Assembly: GCA_963809205.1 (NCBI GenBank)
Contig: CAWEIS010000001.1
Coordinates: forward strand, 186,001-250,000
Length of the DNA stretch: 64,000 nt
Direction: 5' to 3'
DNA from: DATLLN01 sp963809205
GTDB taxonomy: Bacteria > Actinomycetota > Thermoleophilia > Gaiellales > JAICJC01
How positions within the stretch are numbered: position 1 is the first letter of the stretch; each line of letters opens with the position of its first letter. Below are positions 15,828-24,423 of the stretch, piece after piece. Under the pieces are notes generated by a model. That model did not search any database, had not been told where the DNA came from, and saw only the letters and a list, made by a program, of their open reading frames with translations. Both the position numbers and the translations under genes were made by a program.

Positions 15828-17306
15828 TCACCAGGGCGGCGCGCCGTGCACCCAGCGTCCGTCGACCATCGTCGCGACCACCTCGGCGCCGGCGATCCGC
15901 TCCGGGTCAGCGATGATGTCGGTGTCGAGGACCACCAGGTCGGCGGCCTGGCCAGGCAGCAGGCAGCCGCGGCGGCGCTCGTCGCCGGCGGCGTACGCCG
16001 CGGCCGCCGTGGTGCACATCACCGCGTCGGCCACGGAGATCCGCTGATCGGCGTGCCACGCCTCGCGCTCGTCCAGCGTCCGGTGGACGGCAGCCGCGAT
16101 CCCGCGCAGCGGGTCGAGCGGCTCGATTGGCGCGTCGTCGCCGAAGATCACATGCGCGCCGGAGTCGAGCAGGTCGCGCACCCGGTAGGCGCCTCTGGCG
16201 CGGTCGCCCCAGCGCTCGTCGGCGACGTCGCGGTCGGAGTGGATCATCGCCGGCTGCATCGATGCGATCACGCCGATCCCCGCGAACCGCGGCAGGTCGG
16301 CGTCGTCGACGCACTGCGCATGCTCGATCCGCGGACGCAGCGCCGCCGCCTCCCAGACGTCCCGGGTGCGCTCGAACGCGTCCAGCGCCGCGCGGTTCGC
16401 GCCGTCGCCGATCGCGTGCACCGCGACCGGCACGCCCAGCGCTGCCGCCTCGCGCACGCCCTGGGCCAGCTCGTCCGACGACAGCAGCCGGTCGCCCGAG
16501 CCGTCGAGCATCCACGCCGTGCGCGAGCCGAGCGTTCCGTCCATGAACGCCTTGCACGCGCCGACCGCCAGCATCCGCGACCCGAAGCCGGCCCGCAGCT
16601 CGAGGTTGCGCGCGGCCGGGAGCATGTCCAGCGGGAACGACATGACGACGCGCAGGCGCAGGCGGCGATCGGCGTCCAGCCGCTGCCACACCGCGCGCCC
16701 GCCGCTGCGCTGGAAGTCGTGCACGCAGACGACCCCGCGCGCATTGGCCGCAGCCATGCCGTCGACCACGGCGCGGCTGCGCGCCGCCGCCGTCGGCTCG
16801 GGCAGCGGGAACCGCCAGGAATCCCACTCGGCGAACACGCCGTCGTCGCTGCGAACACCGGTCGCCCGCATCGCCGCGGTGTTCACCCACAGCGTGTGGT
16901 GGTCGTGCGCCCAGAACGCCGCCGGCCGCTCGCCGGTCACCTCGTCCAGCGCGGCGGCCGTCGGCTCGCCATCCGCCCACGTCGCGGACAGCCAGCCGTG
17001 GCCGAGCAGCCAGCCGTCTTCCGGCTCCGCCGCCCCGATCGCCGCCAGCGCCTCGGCGCGGCTGGTGCAGTGCGTCAGCTCCAGCCGGCCACGCTCGAGC
17101 GCCCACTCCAGGAAGTGGGCGTGGCTGTCGGTGAAGCCGGGCAGCACGCAGCGGCCGTCGAGGTCGAGCCGCTCGTGCCCGACGGTGTCGACCTCGCCCT
17201 CGCGGACGTCCACGCCTCCGGCGATCAGGTCGCCCGCCACCGCCAGCGCGGACACCTGCGGCAGACGCGGATCCATCGTGTAGATCGGGCCGTTGTGCAG
17301 GATCAC
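15828..17306 (-). CDS. Amidohydrolase (YtcJ-like, metal dependent)
   Basis: Hydrolase of 492 residues from the amidohydrolase superfamily, amidohydrolase_3/YtcJ-like branch. It has the N-terminal composite beta domain (MILHNGPIYTMDPRLPQ), the metal-binding H-x-H in FTDSHAHFLEW, further ligands in VAVHAIGDGANR and RIEHAQCVDD, and the C-terminal GCLLPGQAADLVVLD motif. The substrate is unknown; relatives act on N-substituted amides or cyclic amides. The GTG at 17306 is 8 nt from a minus-strand TATCGT, a leaderless arrangement. It is divergent from the M24 peptidase over only 20 nt. Confidence 0.88.
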   Translation of the reverse strand: MILHNGPIYTMDPRLPQVSALAVAGDLIAGGVDVREGEVDTVGHERLDLDGRCVLPGFTDSHAHFLEWALERGRLELTHCTSRAEALAAIGAAEPEDGWLLGHGWLSATWADGEPTAAALDEVTGERPAAFWAHDHHTLWVNTAAMRATGVRSDDGVFAEWDSWRFPLPEPTAAARSRAVVDGMAAANARGVVCVHDFQRSGGRAVWQRLDADRRLRLRVVMSFPLDMLPAARNLELRAGFGSRMLAVGACKAFMDGTLGSRTAWMLDGSGDRLLSSDELAQGVREAAALGVPVAVHAIGDGANRAALDAFERTRDVWEAAALRPRIEHAQCVDDADLPRFAGIGVIASMQPAMIHSDRDVADERWGDRARGAYRVRDLLDSGAHVIFGDDAPIEPLDPLRGIAAAVHRTLDEREAWHADQRISVADAVMCTTAAAAYAAGDERRRGCLLPGQAADLVVLDTDIIADPERIAGAEVVATMVDGRWVHGAPPW

Positions 17307-17313
17307 GGCCGAC

Positions 17314-17320
17314 TACGATA
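17314..17320. promoter_or_regulatory. Overlapping divergent -10 elements in a 20-nt spacer
   Basis: The sequence TACGATA carries a plus-strand TACGAT, 7 nt from the M24 peptidase GTG, and a minus-strand TATCGT, 8 nt from the amidohydrolase GTG. The hexamers share five bases. Each -35 region must lie inside the other gene's coding sequence, and the two promoters cannot be used at once. Confidence 0.45.
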
Positions 17321-17326
17321 ACCGCC

Positions 17327-18508
17327 GTGATCCCGGCTGAGGAGATCGACCGGCGCATCGGGCGCCTGCAGGAGGCGCTCGGCGCAGACGGCCTGGACGG
17401 CGCGGTGATCGTCCAGCACACGGATCTCGCCTACTTCACCGGGACCAACCAGCAGGCGCACCTCGTGGTGCCGGCCGGGGGTGAGCCGGTGCTGCTCGTG
17501 CGCCGCGTGCTCGAGCGGGCGCGCGCCGAGTCGCCGCTTCGCGTGGTCGAACCGATCGCGTCGCTGTCCGAGCTGGACGGCCGGCTGGCGGAGCGCGGGC
17601 TGGGAGCGGGGGCGCGGATCGGCTTCGAGCTGGACGTCCTGCCGGCGGCGCGCTTCCGCTCCTACCAGGAGCGCCTGGCCGACCGCGCGCTGGACGACTG
17701 CTCGCCTCAGGTGCGGGCGGTGCGTTCCCTGAAGTCGCCGTGGGAGCTCGAGCGGATGCGGATCGCCGCCGGCCAGGTGCGCGACGCGGTTCACGCAATC
17801 CCCGGCCTGCTGTCCGAAGGGACTCCAGAGTCTAAGGTTCAACTTGAGGTTGAGAATCTGCTCCGGCTGGGCGGGCATCAGGGGCAGCTGCGGTTCCGCG
17901 GCTTCAACCAGGAGATGCACTACGGCCAAGTGTTGGGCGGACCCAGCGGCGCGGTGGCCGGCTACTCCGACTCCCCGCTCTGCGGCCCGGGCCCGAACAC
18001 GGTGCTCGGCAAGGGGCCGGACGGCCACCTGCTGCGCTCCGGCGATCCGGTGATCGCCGACCTGGTCGGCGGCCACGAGGGCTACCTGGCCGACCAGACG
18101 AGGACGTTCGCCGTCGGCAGCCTGGCCGGCGACCTGCGCCGCGCCTACGACGTGTGCGTCGAGATCCTGCGCGCCACCGAGGCCGAGCTGCGGCCGGGTG
18201 CGGCGCCCTCCCGGCTCTACGCTCGGTCGGCCGAGATCGCCGCCGCCGCCGGGCTGGAGGAACACTTCATGGGCTTCGGGCCGCAGCGCATCCGCTTCCT
18301 CGGACACGGTGTCGGCCTCGAGATCGACGAGCTGCCGATCCTGGCGCCCGGCTTCGACCAGCCGATCGCCGTGGGGCACGTGATCGCCGTCGAGCCGAAG
18401 ATGGTGTTCCCGGGCCGCGGCGCGGTCGGCATCGAGAACATGTACGCCGTCACCGCCGACGGGTTCGAGACGATCACCACCGCCAACGAGGAGCTGATCG
18501 AGACGTGA
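17327..18508 (+). CDS. M24 family metallopeptidase (Xaa-Pro dipeptidase-like)
   Basis: Peptidase of 393 residues. The N-terminal creatinase-type domain (about 1-130, YFTGTNQQAHLVV) is followed by the pita-bread catalytic domain (about 140-390). Metal ligands are visible in IADLVGG, YLADQTRTF, FLGHGVGLEID, IAVEPKMV and GIENMYAVT. The enzyme should cut Xaa-Pro peptides or a related bond. Probably leaderless from the GTG at 17327. Its stop overlaps the acyl-CoA dehydrogenase start by 4 nt, and the M48 peptidase follows, so the three form one operon. Confidence 0.92.
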   Translation: MIPAEEIDRRIGRLQEALGADGLDGAVIVQHTDLAYFTGTNQQAHLVVPAGGEPVLLVRRVLERARAESPLRVVEPIASLSELDGRLAERGLGAGARIGFELDVLPAARFRSYQERLADRALDDCSPQVRAVRSLKSPWELERMRIAAGQVRDAVHAIPGLLSEGTPESKVQLEVENLLRLGGHQGQLRFRGFNQEMHYGQVLGGPSGAVAGYSDSPLCGPGPNTVLGKGPDGHLLRSGDPVIADLVGGHEGYLADQTRTFAVGSLAGDLRRAYDVCVEILRATEAELRPGAAPSRLYARSAEIAAAAGLEEHFMGFGPQRIRFLGHGVGLEIDELPILAPGFDQPIAVGHVIAVEPKMVFPGRGAVGIENMYAVTADGFETITTANEELIET

Positions 18509-19647
18509 GCATCCGCCATCGCCAGTCCGAGGAGCAGGAGATGCTGATCGAAACCGTGCGCACGCTGGCGCGCGGCCGGATCGCGCCGGACGCCGCGCGG
18601 GTCGACAAGCAGGCGGAGTTCCCGTGGGGCGCCGTCGAGCTGCTCCGCGAGAACGGCGTGTTCGCGCTCTGCTTCGGCGAGGAGCACGGCGGCACCGGCA
18701 CCGGCACCCTGACCTTCCTGCGCGCCGTCGAGGAGCTGTCGTACGCCGACGCCACCGTCGGGCTGGTGCTGGCCGTGCAGTCGCTGGGCGCCGCGGCGAT
18801 CCAGCTGGCCGGCAGCGAGGAGCAGCGGGAGCGCTACCTGCCGCGCTGGGCCAGCGGCGAGTGGATCTCCGCCTACGCGCTGACCGAGGCCGGGTCGGGC
18901 TCCGACGCCAAGGCGATGCGCACGACCGCCCGCCGGGAGGGCGACGACTGGGTGATCGACGGCACCAAGCGGTTCATCACCAACGCCGGCGTCGCCCACA
19001 CGTACGTCCTGTTCGCCCGCACCGGCGAGGAGATCTCCGCGTTCATGGTCGAGCAGGACGCCCCCGGGTTCTCGGTGGCCCGGATCGAGCCCAAGATGGG
19101 GATCAAGGGCTCGACCACCGGCGAGCTGGTGTTCGACGGCTGCCGCGTCCCGGGCAGCGCGCTGGTCGGCGAGGAGGGGAGCGGGTTCCGGCTGGCGATG
19201 CGCGTGCTCGACCGCTCGCGCCCGGGGATCGCCGCGCAGGCGCTGGGCATCGCCCAGGCGGCGCTGGACTACGCGGTCGGGTACGCCAGGGAGCGTGAGA
19301 CCTTCGGCCGGCCGATCGCCCAGCATCAGGGCATCCAGTTCATGCTGGCCGACATGGCGGTCAAGGTCGAGGCCGCCCGCGGGCTGCTGTACGACGTCGG
19401 CACGATGCTCGACGAGGGCGTCGACGGCTCCGAGCTGACGCGGGCCGCGGCCATGGCCAAGCTGGCCTGCTCCGACTGCGCGATGGACGTGACCACCGAC
19501 GCCGTGCAGATCCTGGGCGGCTACGGCTACATCGAGGAGTACCCGGTGGAGCGGATGATGCGGGACGCCAAGATCACGCAGATCTACGAGGGCACGAACC
19601 AGATCCAGCGGCTGGTGATCGCCCGGGAGCTGCTGCGGGCGCAGTAG
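18505..19647 (+). CDS. Acyl-CoA dehydrogenase
   Basis: FAD enzyme of 380 residues catalysing alpha,beta-dehydrogenation of an acyl-CoA. Family signatures are present: ALTEAGSGSDAKAM, the FAD-binding WVIDGTKRFITNAG, RPGIAAQALGIAQAALD, RETFGRPIAQHQ, and QILGGYGYIEEYPVERMMRDAKITQIYEGT with the catalytic Glu before GT (motifs quoted in parts). The length is typical of short/branched-chain enzymes. The substrate is unknown, but the isovaleryl-CoA step is missing from the leucine cluster at 53-58 kb and this or the enzyme at 30.7 kb could supply it. GTG start overlaps the M24 stop. Confidence 0.95.
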   Translation: MSIRHRQSEEQEMLIETVRTLARGRIAPDAARVDKQAEFPWGAVELLRENGVFALCFGEEHGGTGTGTLTFLRAVEELSYADATVGLVLAVQSLGAAAIQLAGSEEQRERYLPRWASGEWISAYALTEAGSGSDAKAMRTTARREGDDWVIDGTKRFITNAGVAHTYVLFARTGEEISAFMVEQDAPGFSVARIEPKMGIKGSTTGELVFDGCRVPGSALVGEEGSGFRLAMRVLDRSRPGIAAQALGIAQAALDYAVGYARERETFGRPIAQHQGIQFMLADMAVKVEAARGLLYDVGTMLDEGVDGSELTRAAAMAKLACSDCAMDVTTDAVQILGGYGYIEEYPVERMMRDAKITQIYEGTNQIQRLVIARELLRAQ

Positions 19648-20732
19648 TGGACGGCGACGACCCGCTCCGCCAGGCAGAAGCGCACCGCTACGGCCGGGCG
19701 CGGCGGCGGCTCGGCGCCGCTGACGGCGTCGTCTCGCTGATCGTGCTGGTCGCGATCACCGCGGCCGCAGGAAGCCTGGGCGGCTGGGGCAGCCTGGCCG
19801 CGCTGGTCGTCGTCCCGGTGGTGGCGTCGCTGCCGTTCGCCTACACCGGCTGGCGGCTCTCGCGCGCCCACGGCCTGTCCCGCCAGACGGCCGGCGGCTG
19901 GCTGGCCGACCGGGCCAAGGGGCTCGCCGTCGGGCTCGTCCTCGGCGGCCTGGCCGCCGCCGGCGTGCTGGTGCTCCAGCGTGCGTCGGACGACTGGTGG
20001 CCGCTGTGGGTGTGGGCCGGCGGCCTGCTGCTCTCGGCCGCGCTCTCGCTGCTCTTCCCGGTGCTGCTACTGCCGCTGTTCCTGAAGAGCGAGCCGCTAC
20101 CCGACGGGCCGCTGGCCGACGCGCTGTGGAAGACCGTGCGCACGGCGGGGATCGCCGTCCGTGAGCTGCGCGTGCTGCACCTGGGCGAGAAGACCAGCGC
20201 CGGCAACGCGATGGTCGCCGGCATCGGCCCGACGCGGCGCATCTACGTCGGCGACACGCTGTCGGAGGACGCGGACGAGGACGAGCGGATCGACGAGACC
20301 TGCGTCGTGCTGGCCCACGAGCTGGGCCACCACGTGCACGGCGATCCGTGGCGGCTGCTCGCCTTCTCGGCGATCGGCCTGGGCGTCGGGGTGGCCGGCG
20401 CGGCGCTGGCGGTGGCCGCCTGGGCGCCGGACGGCGCCGGGCACCTGACCTCGCTGCCGGCGCTGGTGCTCGGCTTCTCCGTCGCTTCGGCGCTGGCCTC
20501 GCCGCTCGGCGGCTGGTATTCCCGCCGACGCGAGCGCGCCGCTGACGCGTACGCCGTCCGGGTGACCGGCCGCGGCGAGGTGTTCGCCCGCGCGCTCGAG
20601 CGGCTGTGCGCGCAGAATCTGTCAGAGCTGCGGCCGCCGCGGCTGTGGCATGCACTCACGGCGTCGCACCCGATGCCGTGCGAGCGGATCGCCGCGGCGC
20701 GCGCAACCCGTCAAGCCGCCGTGCAGGATTAG
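19647..20732 (+). CDS. M48 family membrane zinc metalloprotease (Ste24/HtpX-like)
   Basis: Membrane peptidase of 361 residues. Four or more hydrophobic segments precede the zinc motif HELGHHVHGDP; further membrane segments follow, with the third ligand in RRRERAADAYAV. The order resembles CAAX prenyl protease 1 (Ste24) rather than HtpX. The GTG start shares its G with the TAG stop of the acyl-CoA dehydrogenase, so it is the last gene of the three-gene operon. In bacteria such enzymes act in membrane protein quality control; the link to the dehydrogenase is only positional. Confidence 0.9.
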   Translation: MDGDDPLRQAEAHRYGRARRRLGAADGVVSLIVLVAITAAAGSLGGWGSLAALVVVPVVASLPFAYTGWRLSRAHGLSRQTAGGWLADRAKGLAVGLVLGGLAAAGVLVLQRASDDWWPLWVWAGGLLLSAALSLLFPVLLLPLFLKSEPLPDGPLADALWKTVRTAGIAVRELRVLHLGEKTSAGNAMVAGIGPTRRIYVGDTLSEDADEDERIDETCVVLAHELGHHVHGDPWRLLAFSAIGLGVGVAGAALAVAAWAPDGAGHLTSLPALVLGFSVASALASPLGGWYSRRRERAADAYAVRVTGRGEVFARALERLCAQNLSELRPPRLWHALTASHPMPCERIAAARATRQAAVQD

Positions 20733-20839
20733 ACTGGCGCTGGGCGAATGCCATCGCGATGAGCTCGATGGAGAATGCTCTGGGGATCGCGGTCGGCGAA
20801 CGGCCGCAGCCCTACATGACGGTCGTCGAAGGAGGTCCC

Positions 20840-21601
20840 GTGGGGCAGGTCATCGCCCTGGCAAACCAGAAGGGCGGCGTGGCGAAGACCACGACCACGC
20901 TCAACCTGGGCGTCGCGCTGGCAGAGCGCGGCAAGCGGGTGCTCGCCGTCGATCTCGACCCGCAGTCGAATCTGACCATGAGCCAGGGGATCGATCCCGA
21001 GGAGCTCGACCGGACGATGTTCGACGTGCTGGTGCACAAGACCCCGCTCGAGGAGATCATCCAGCACCGCGAGATCGACGTCGCTGCGTCGAGCATCGAC
21101 CTGGCCGGCGCCGAGCTGGCGCTGTCGTCGATGATCGGCCGAGAGCGCGCGCTGCAGAAGGCGATCCTGCCGCTGCGCGGCACCTACGACTTCGTGCTGG
21201 TCGACACGCCGCCGTCGCTGGGCCTGCTGACGATCAACGCGCTGACCGCCGCCGACGGCGTGATCGTCCCCGTCCAGTGCGAGTACCTGGCGCTGCGCGG
21301 CCTGATCCAGCTCGAGAACACTCTGACCATGATCCGTGACAACCTCAATCCCGATGTCCGGATCAAGGGGATCCTGCCGACGATGTTCGACGGCCGCACG
21401 CTGCACGCGCGTGAGGCGATCGAGATCCTCCAGGAGAACTTCGGCGATCTGGTGTTCGAGACCCGTATCCGCAAGACGATCCGCTACGCGGAGGCGCCCG
21501 TGAAAGGCACGTCGATCCTGAAGTACGATTCCAAGGGCTCGGCGGCTCGTGCGTACCGGGATCTGGCGGGGGAGGTGCTCCGCAATGGCAAAACGGCATA
21601 G
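20840..21601 (+). CDS. ParA/Soj-type ATPase
   Basis: Deviant Walker ATPase of 253 residues of the chromosome/plasmid partition family. The P-loop is NQKGGVAKTTTTLN, Walker A' is VDLDPQSNLT and the switch region is LVDTPPSLGLLT. I chose the GTG at 20840 because GAAGGAGGT ends 3 nt before it and the N terminus MGQVIALANQKGG matches the family; a longer frame starting at 20759 adds 27 residues without a ribosome binding site. The first four codons and stop of the FtsZ gene overlap region show coupling (17 nt overlap). No parB or parS is visible nearby. Confidence 0.93.
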   Translation: MGQVIALANQKGGVAKTTTTLNLGVALAERGKRVLAVDLDPQSNLTMSQGIDPEELDRTMFDVLVHKTPLEEIIQHREIDVAASSIDLAGAELALSSMIGRERALQKAILPLRGTYDFVLVDTPPSLGLLTINALTAADGVIVPVQCEYLALRGLIQLENTLTMIRDNLNPDVRIKGILPTMFDGRTLHAREAIEILQENFGDLVFETRIRKTIRYAEAPVKGTSILKYDSKGSAARAYRDLAGEVLRNGKTA

Positions 21602-22835
21602 CATGCGAGACGGGCCGCTGGCCCAGCTCTTCAAGTCGACGGCGGAGTCCGCCGCGGGCCGCAACGAGCCCGAGGAGGAGCCGGCCGAGGCGCCCGCGCG
21701 CAAGCGCCCCGCGAAGGCCGAGCCGGCGCCGCAGCGCCCGACGCTGATCGACCTGCCCGATTCGGACAGCTATCCCGAGAAGCGGATCCCTCGCGCGGAC
21801 GACCAGCCGTACATGGCGGTGATCCGCGTCGTCGGCGTGGGCGGCGGCGGCTGCAACGCGATCAACCGGATGATCGAGGCCGACCTCACCGGCGTCGAGT
21901 TCATCGCCGTCAACACGGACATCCAGCAGCTGCAGATGTCGGACGCCACGACGAAGATCCACATCGGCCGCGAGCAGACGCAGGGCCTCGGCTCGGGCGC
22001 CGACCCGGAGGTCGGCCGTGTCGCCGCGGAGGATTCCTACGACCGCATCAAGACCGTGCTGCGAGGCTCGGACATGGTGTTCGTGACCGCCGGCGAGGGC
22101 GGCGGCACCGGCTCAGGCGCCGCGCCCGTCGTCGCCCGGATCGCCCGCGAGGTGGGCGCGCTGACGGTCGGCATCGTCACGTCGCCGTTCGGGTTCGAGG
22201 GTACGCGCCGCGCCACCCAGGCGCGCGACGGCGTCGGCGCGCTGCGCGCGGCGTCGGACACCGTGATCGTGATCCCCAACGACCGCCTTCTCGACGTGCT
22301 GGACAAGCAGACGCCGCTGGTGGACGCCTTCAAGGTCGCGGACGACGTGCTCCGCCAGGGCGTGCAGGGGATCTGCGACCTGATCACGCTGCCCGGCCTG
22401 ATCAACCTGGACTTCGCCGATGTCCGCGCCGTGATGTCGGACGCGGGCACCGCGATGATGGGCATCGGCATGGCCAGCGGCCCGAACCGGGCGAGCGAAG
22501 CGGCGACCCGGGCGATCCACAGTCCGCTGATCGACCACGAGGTGCAGGGCGCACGCGGCATCCTGCTCTCGATCTCCGGCGGCTCGGACATCTCGCTGCA
22601 CGAGGTGAACGAGGCAGCGGAGGTGGTGCGCGCCGCCGCCGACGACCAGACGAACATCATCTTCGGCGCATCGGTCGACGAGCAGCTGGCCGGCCAGATG
22701 TGGGTGACGGTGGTCGCCACCGGCTTCGCCGCGCCCGGGCTTGCCCCGGCGAGGCGCCCCCCCGGCGCGGCTCCCGCCGAGCGGACGCCGGCACCGCCGG
22801 ACGATCTGCTCGAGCCGCCCAGCTTCGTTCGGTAG
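21585..22835 (+). CDS. ftsZ: Cell division GTPase FtsZ with long N-terminal extension
   Basis: Tubulin homologue of 416 residues. The GTPase core starts near residue 78 (IRVVGVGGGGCNAINRM) and the tubulin signature GGGTGSG is at 172-178. The C-terminal linker is only about 25 residues and ends in DDLLEPPSFVR, the peptide that binds FtsA/SepF partners. The N terminus has about 75 extra residues, rich in Glu, Ala and Lys, compared with a usual start 5-15 residues before the core. The ATG at 21585 has GGGGGAGGT 8 nt upstream inside parA; an internal ATG at 21813 has none. Location beside parA rather than in a division/cell-wall cluster is unusual. Confidence 0.93.
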   Translation: MAKRHSMRDGPLAQLFKSTAESAAGRNEPEEEPAEAPARKRPAKAEPAPQRPTLIDLPDSDSYPEKRIPRADDQPYMAVIRVVGVGGGGCNAINRMIEADLTGVEFIAVNTDIQQLQMSDATTKIHIGREQTQGLGSGADPEVGRVAAEDSYDRIKTVLRGSDMVFVTAGEGGGTGSGAAPVVARIAREVGALTVGIVTSPFGFEGTRRATQARDGVGALRAASDTVIVIPNDRLLDVLDKQTPLVDAFKVADDVLRQGVQGICDLITLPGLINLDFADVRAVMSDAGTAMMGIGMASGPNRASEAATRAIHSPLIDHEVQGARGILLSISGGSDISLHEVNEAAEVVRAAADDQTNIIFGASVDEQLAGQMWVTVVATGFAAPGLAPARRPPGAAPAERTPAPPDDLLEPPSFVR

Positions 22836-22845
22836 GGCCGTCCCG

Positions 22846-24423
22846 GTGAACGGAGCGATCGCCGCCGGCCACGAGCTGACCGCCCGCGCGGGCGCGCAGG
22901 CGCTGGAGAGCGGCGGCAACGCGGTCGACGCCGCGGTGGCGGCCGCGGCCATGTCGTGGTCAGCCGAGCCGCCGCTGACCGGGCCGTGCGGCGGCGGGTT
23001 CTTCCTCGTCCGCCCGGCGCGCGGCCGCGCGCCTGCGCTGCTCGACGCGTTCACGTCCATCCCCGGCCGCGACCTGCCGCCGGGGCGGAGCCTGGCCGAG
23101 GTCGACGAGGTGCTGGTGCCGTTCGACGAGCAGACGACGCAGGTCTTCCACGCTGGCCCCGCGACCTGCGCCGTGCCCGGCGTGGTCGCCGGAATGGCGG
23201 CCGTGCACGGCCGGTACGGCTCGCTGCCATGGCGCTCGCTGCTGCTCCCGGCCGCCGAGGCGGCCGACCGGGGAGTCGCGACCAACGCCGGCCAGCAGCG
23301 CGTGTTCGCCGCGATCGAGGCGATCCTGACGCGCCTGCCGGAGAGCCGGGAGCTGTTCTCGCAGCGCGGCCGGTTCGTCGAGGTCGGCACGGTTGTCCGC
23401 CAGCCCGAGCTGGCCCGCAGCATCGAGCTGCTGGCCGAACGCGGCCCCGGCGAGCTGTACACGGGCGCCCTCGCGCGGGCGATGGTTGGCGACCAGGAAC
23501 GGCTGGGCGGCAGGCTGACGATGGCCGACCTGGCCGCCTACCGCCCGGTGTGGCGTCGGCCGCTGGCCGGGTCGTTCGAGGGCCACGCGCTTCGCACCAA
23601 CAGCCCGCCGTCGTCGGGCGGCGTGCTGATCGCCTACATGCTGGCCGTGCTGGCCGCCGCCCGCCCGGCGGGCGAGCCGGGATCGGCGCCGGCTCTGCGC
23701 GCGCTGGCCGAGACGATGCGCTCCGCCGCGCGGCTGCGGGGGCCGGAGTTCGCCCGCCGGCTGCACCGTGGCGGCCTGGCGGGCCACGCCCTGGCGCCGG
23801 GGGCGGTCGAGGATGGGCGGCGGAGCGTCGAGCGGGCGCTCGAGGGCCGGCCCATGGCCGCCGCCTCGGCGATCCCGTCCGACCACGGGACGACGCACAT
23901 CTCGGTTGTTGATGATCGGGGCAACGCCGTCGCCTTCACAGCATCCAACGGCAGCCACTCGGGTGTGATCGTGCCGGGCACCGGGCTGCACCTCAACAAC
24001 ATGCTGGGCGAGGAGGATCTGATCGCCGGCCGCCACCTAGCGCCGGGCAACCGCCTGACCAGCATGCAGGCGCCCACCATGGCCGAGCGCGGCGGCCGGT
24101 TGGAGCTGGTCGTCGGGTCGAGCGGCTCGAACCGCCTGCGCTCGGCGATCACGCAGGTGATCGTCAACGTCCTCCGGCACGGGATGCGCCTTCAGGACGC
24201 GGTCTCATTTCCCCGCGTGCACGTGGAGGGCGACCGGCTCGACTGCGAGGGCGGGATCGACGCGGCGGTGGTGGACGCGCTTGAGCGATGGGGCGAGCGG
24301 CCGGTCACATTCGGCGGGCTGAACCTGTACTTCGGCGGCGCCAACGCCGTGTCGGTCGGCGCGGACGGCTCGCTGGACGCCGCGGGCGACCCGCGCCGCG
24401 ACTGCTACGGGATCGTTCTCTGA
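22846..24423 (+). CDS. Gamma-glutamyltransferase-family Ntn hydrolase
   Basis: Protein of 525 residues of the gamma-glutamyltranspeptidase family, which cleaves itself to expose a catalytic threonine. That residue is Thr349 in DHGTTHISVVDDRG; other family stretches are ALESGGNAVDAAVAAA, GPCGGGFFLV, TNSPPSSGGVLI and TSMQAPTMAERGG. I see no signal peptide, unlike classical periplasmic enzymes, so it may act in the cytoplasm. GTG at 22846, 10 nt after ftsZ. Substrate unknown (glutathione-like, mycothiol-like or cephalosporin-acylase-like compounds are options). Its end overlaps the convergent transporter gene by 19 nt. Confidence 0.9.
   Translation: MNGAIAAGHELTARAGAQALESGGNAVDAAVAAAAMSWSAEPPLTGPCGGGFFLVRPARGRAPALLDAFTSIPGRDLPPGRSLAEVDEVLVPFDEQTTQVFHAGPATCAVPGVVAGMAAVHGRYGSLPWRSLLLPAAEAADRGVATNAGQQRVFAAIEAILTRLPESRELFSQRGRFVEVGTVVRQPELARSIELLAERGPGELYTGALARAMVGDQERLGGRLTMADLAAYRPVWRRPLAGSFEGHALRTNSPPSSGGVLIAYMLAVLAAARPAGEPGSAPALRALAETMRSAARLRGPEFARRLHRGGLAGHALAPGAVEDGRRSVERALEGRPMAAASAIPSDHGTTHISVVDDRGNAVAFTASNGSHSGVIVPGTGLHLNNMLGEEDLIAGRHLAPGNRLTSMQAPTMAERGGRLELVVGSSGSNRLRSAITQVIVNVLRHGMRLQDAVSFPRVHVEGDRLDCEGGIDAAVVDALERWGERPVTFGGLNLYFGGANAVSVGADGSLDAAGDPRRDCYGIVL

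Noticed and set aside
20759..20839. Longer N terminus of ParA from an upstream ATG
   Set aside because: The extra 27 residues do not look like ParA, lack a ribosome binding site, and a strong GAAGGAGGT stands immediately before the GTG at 20840.
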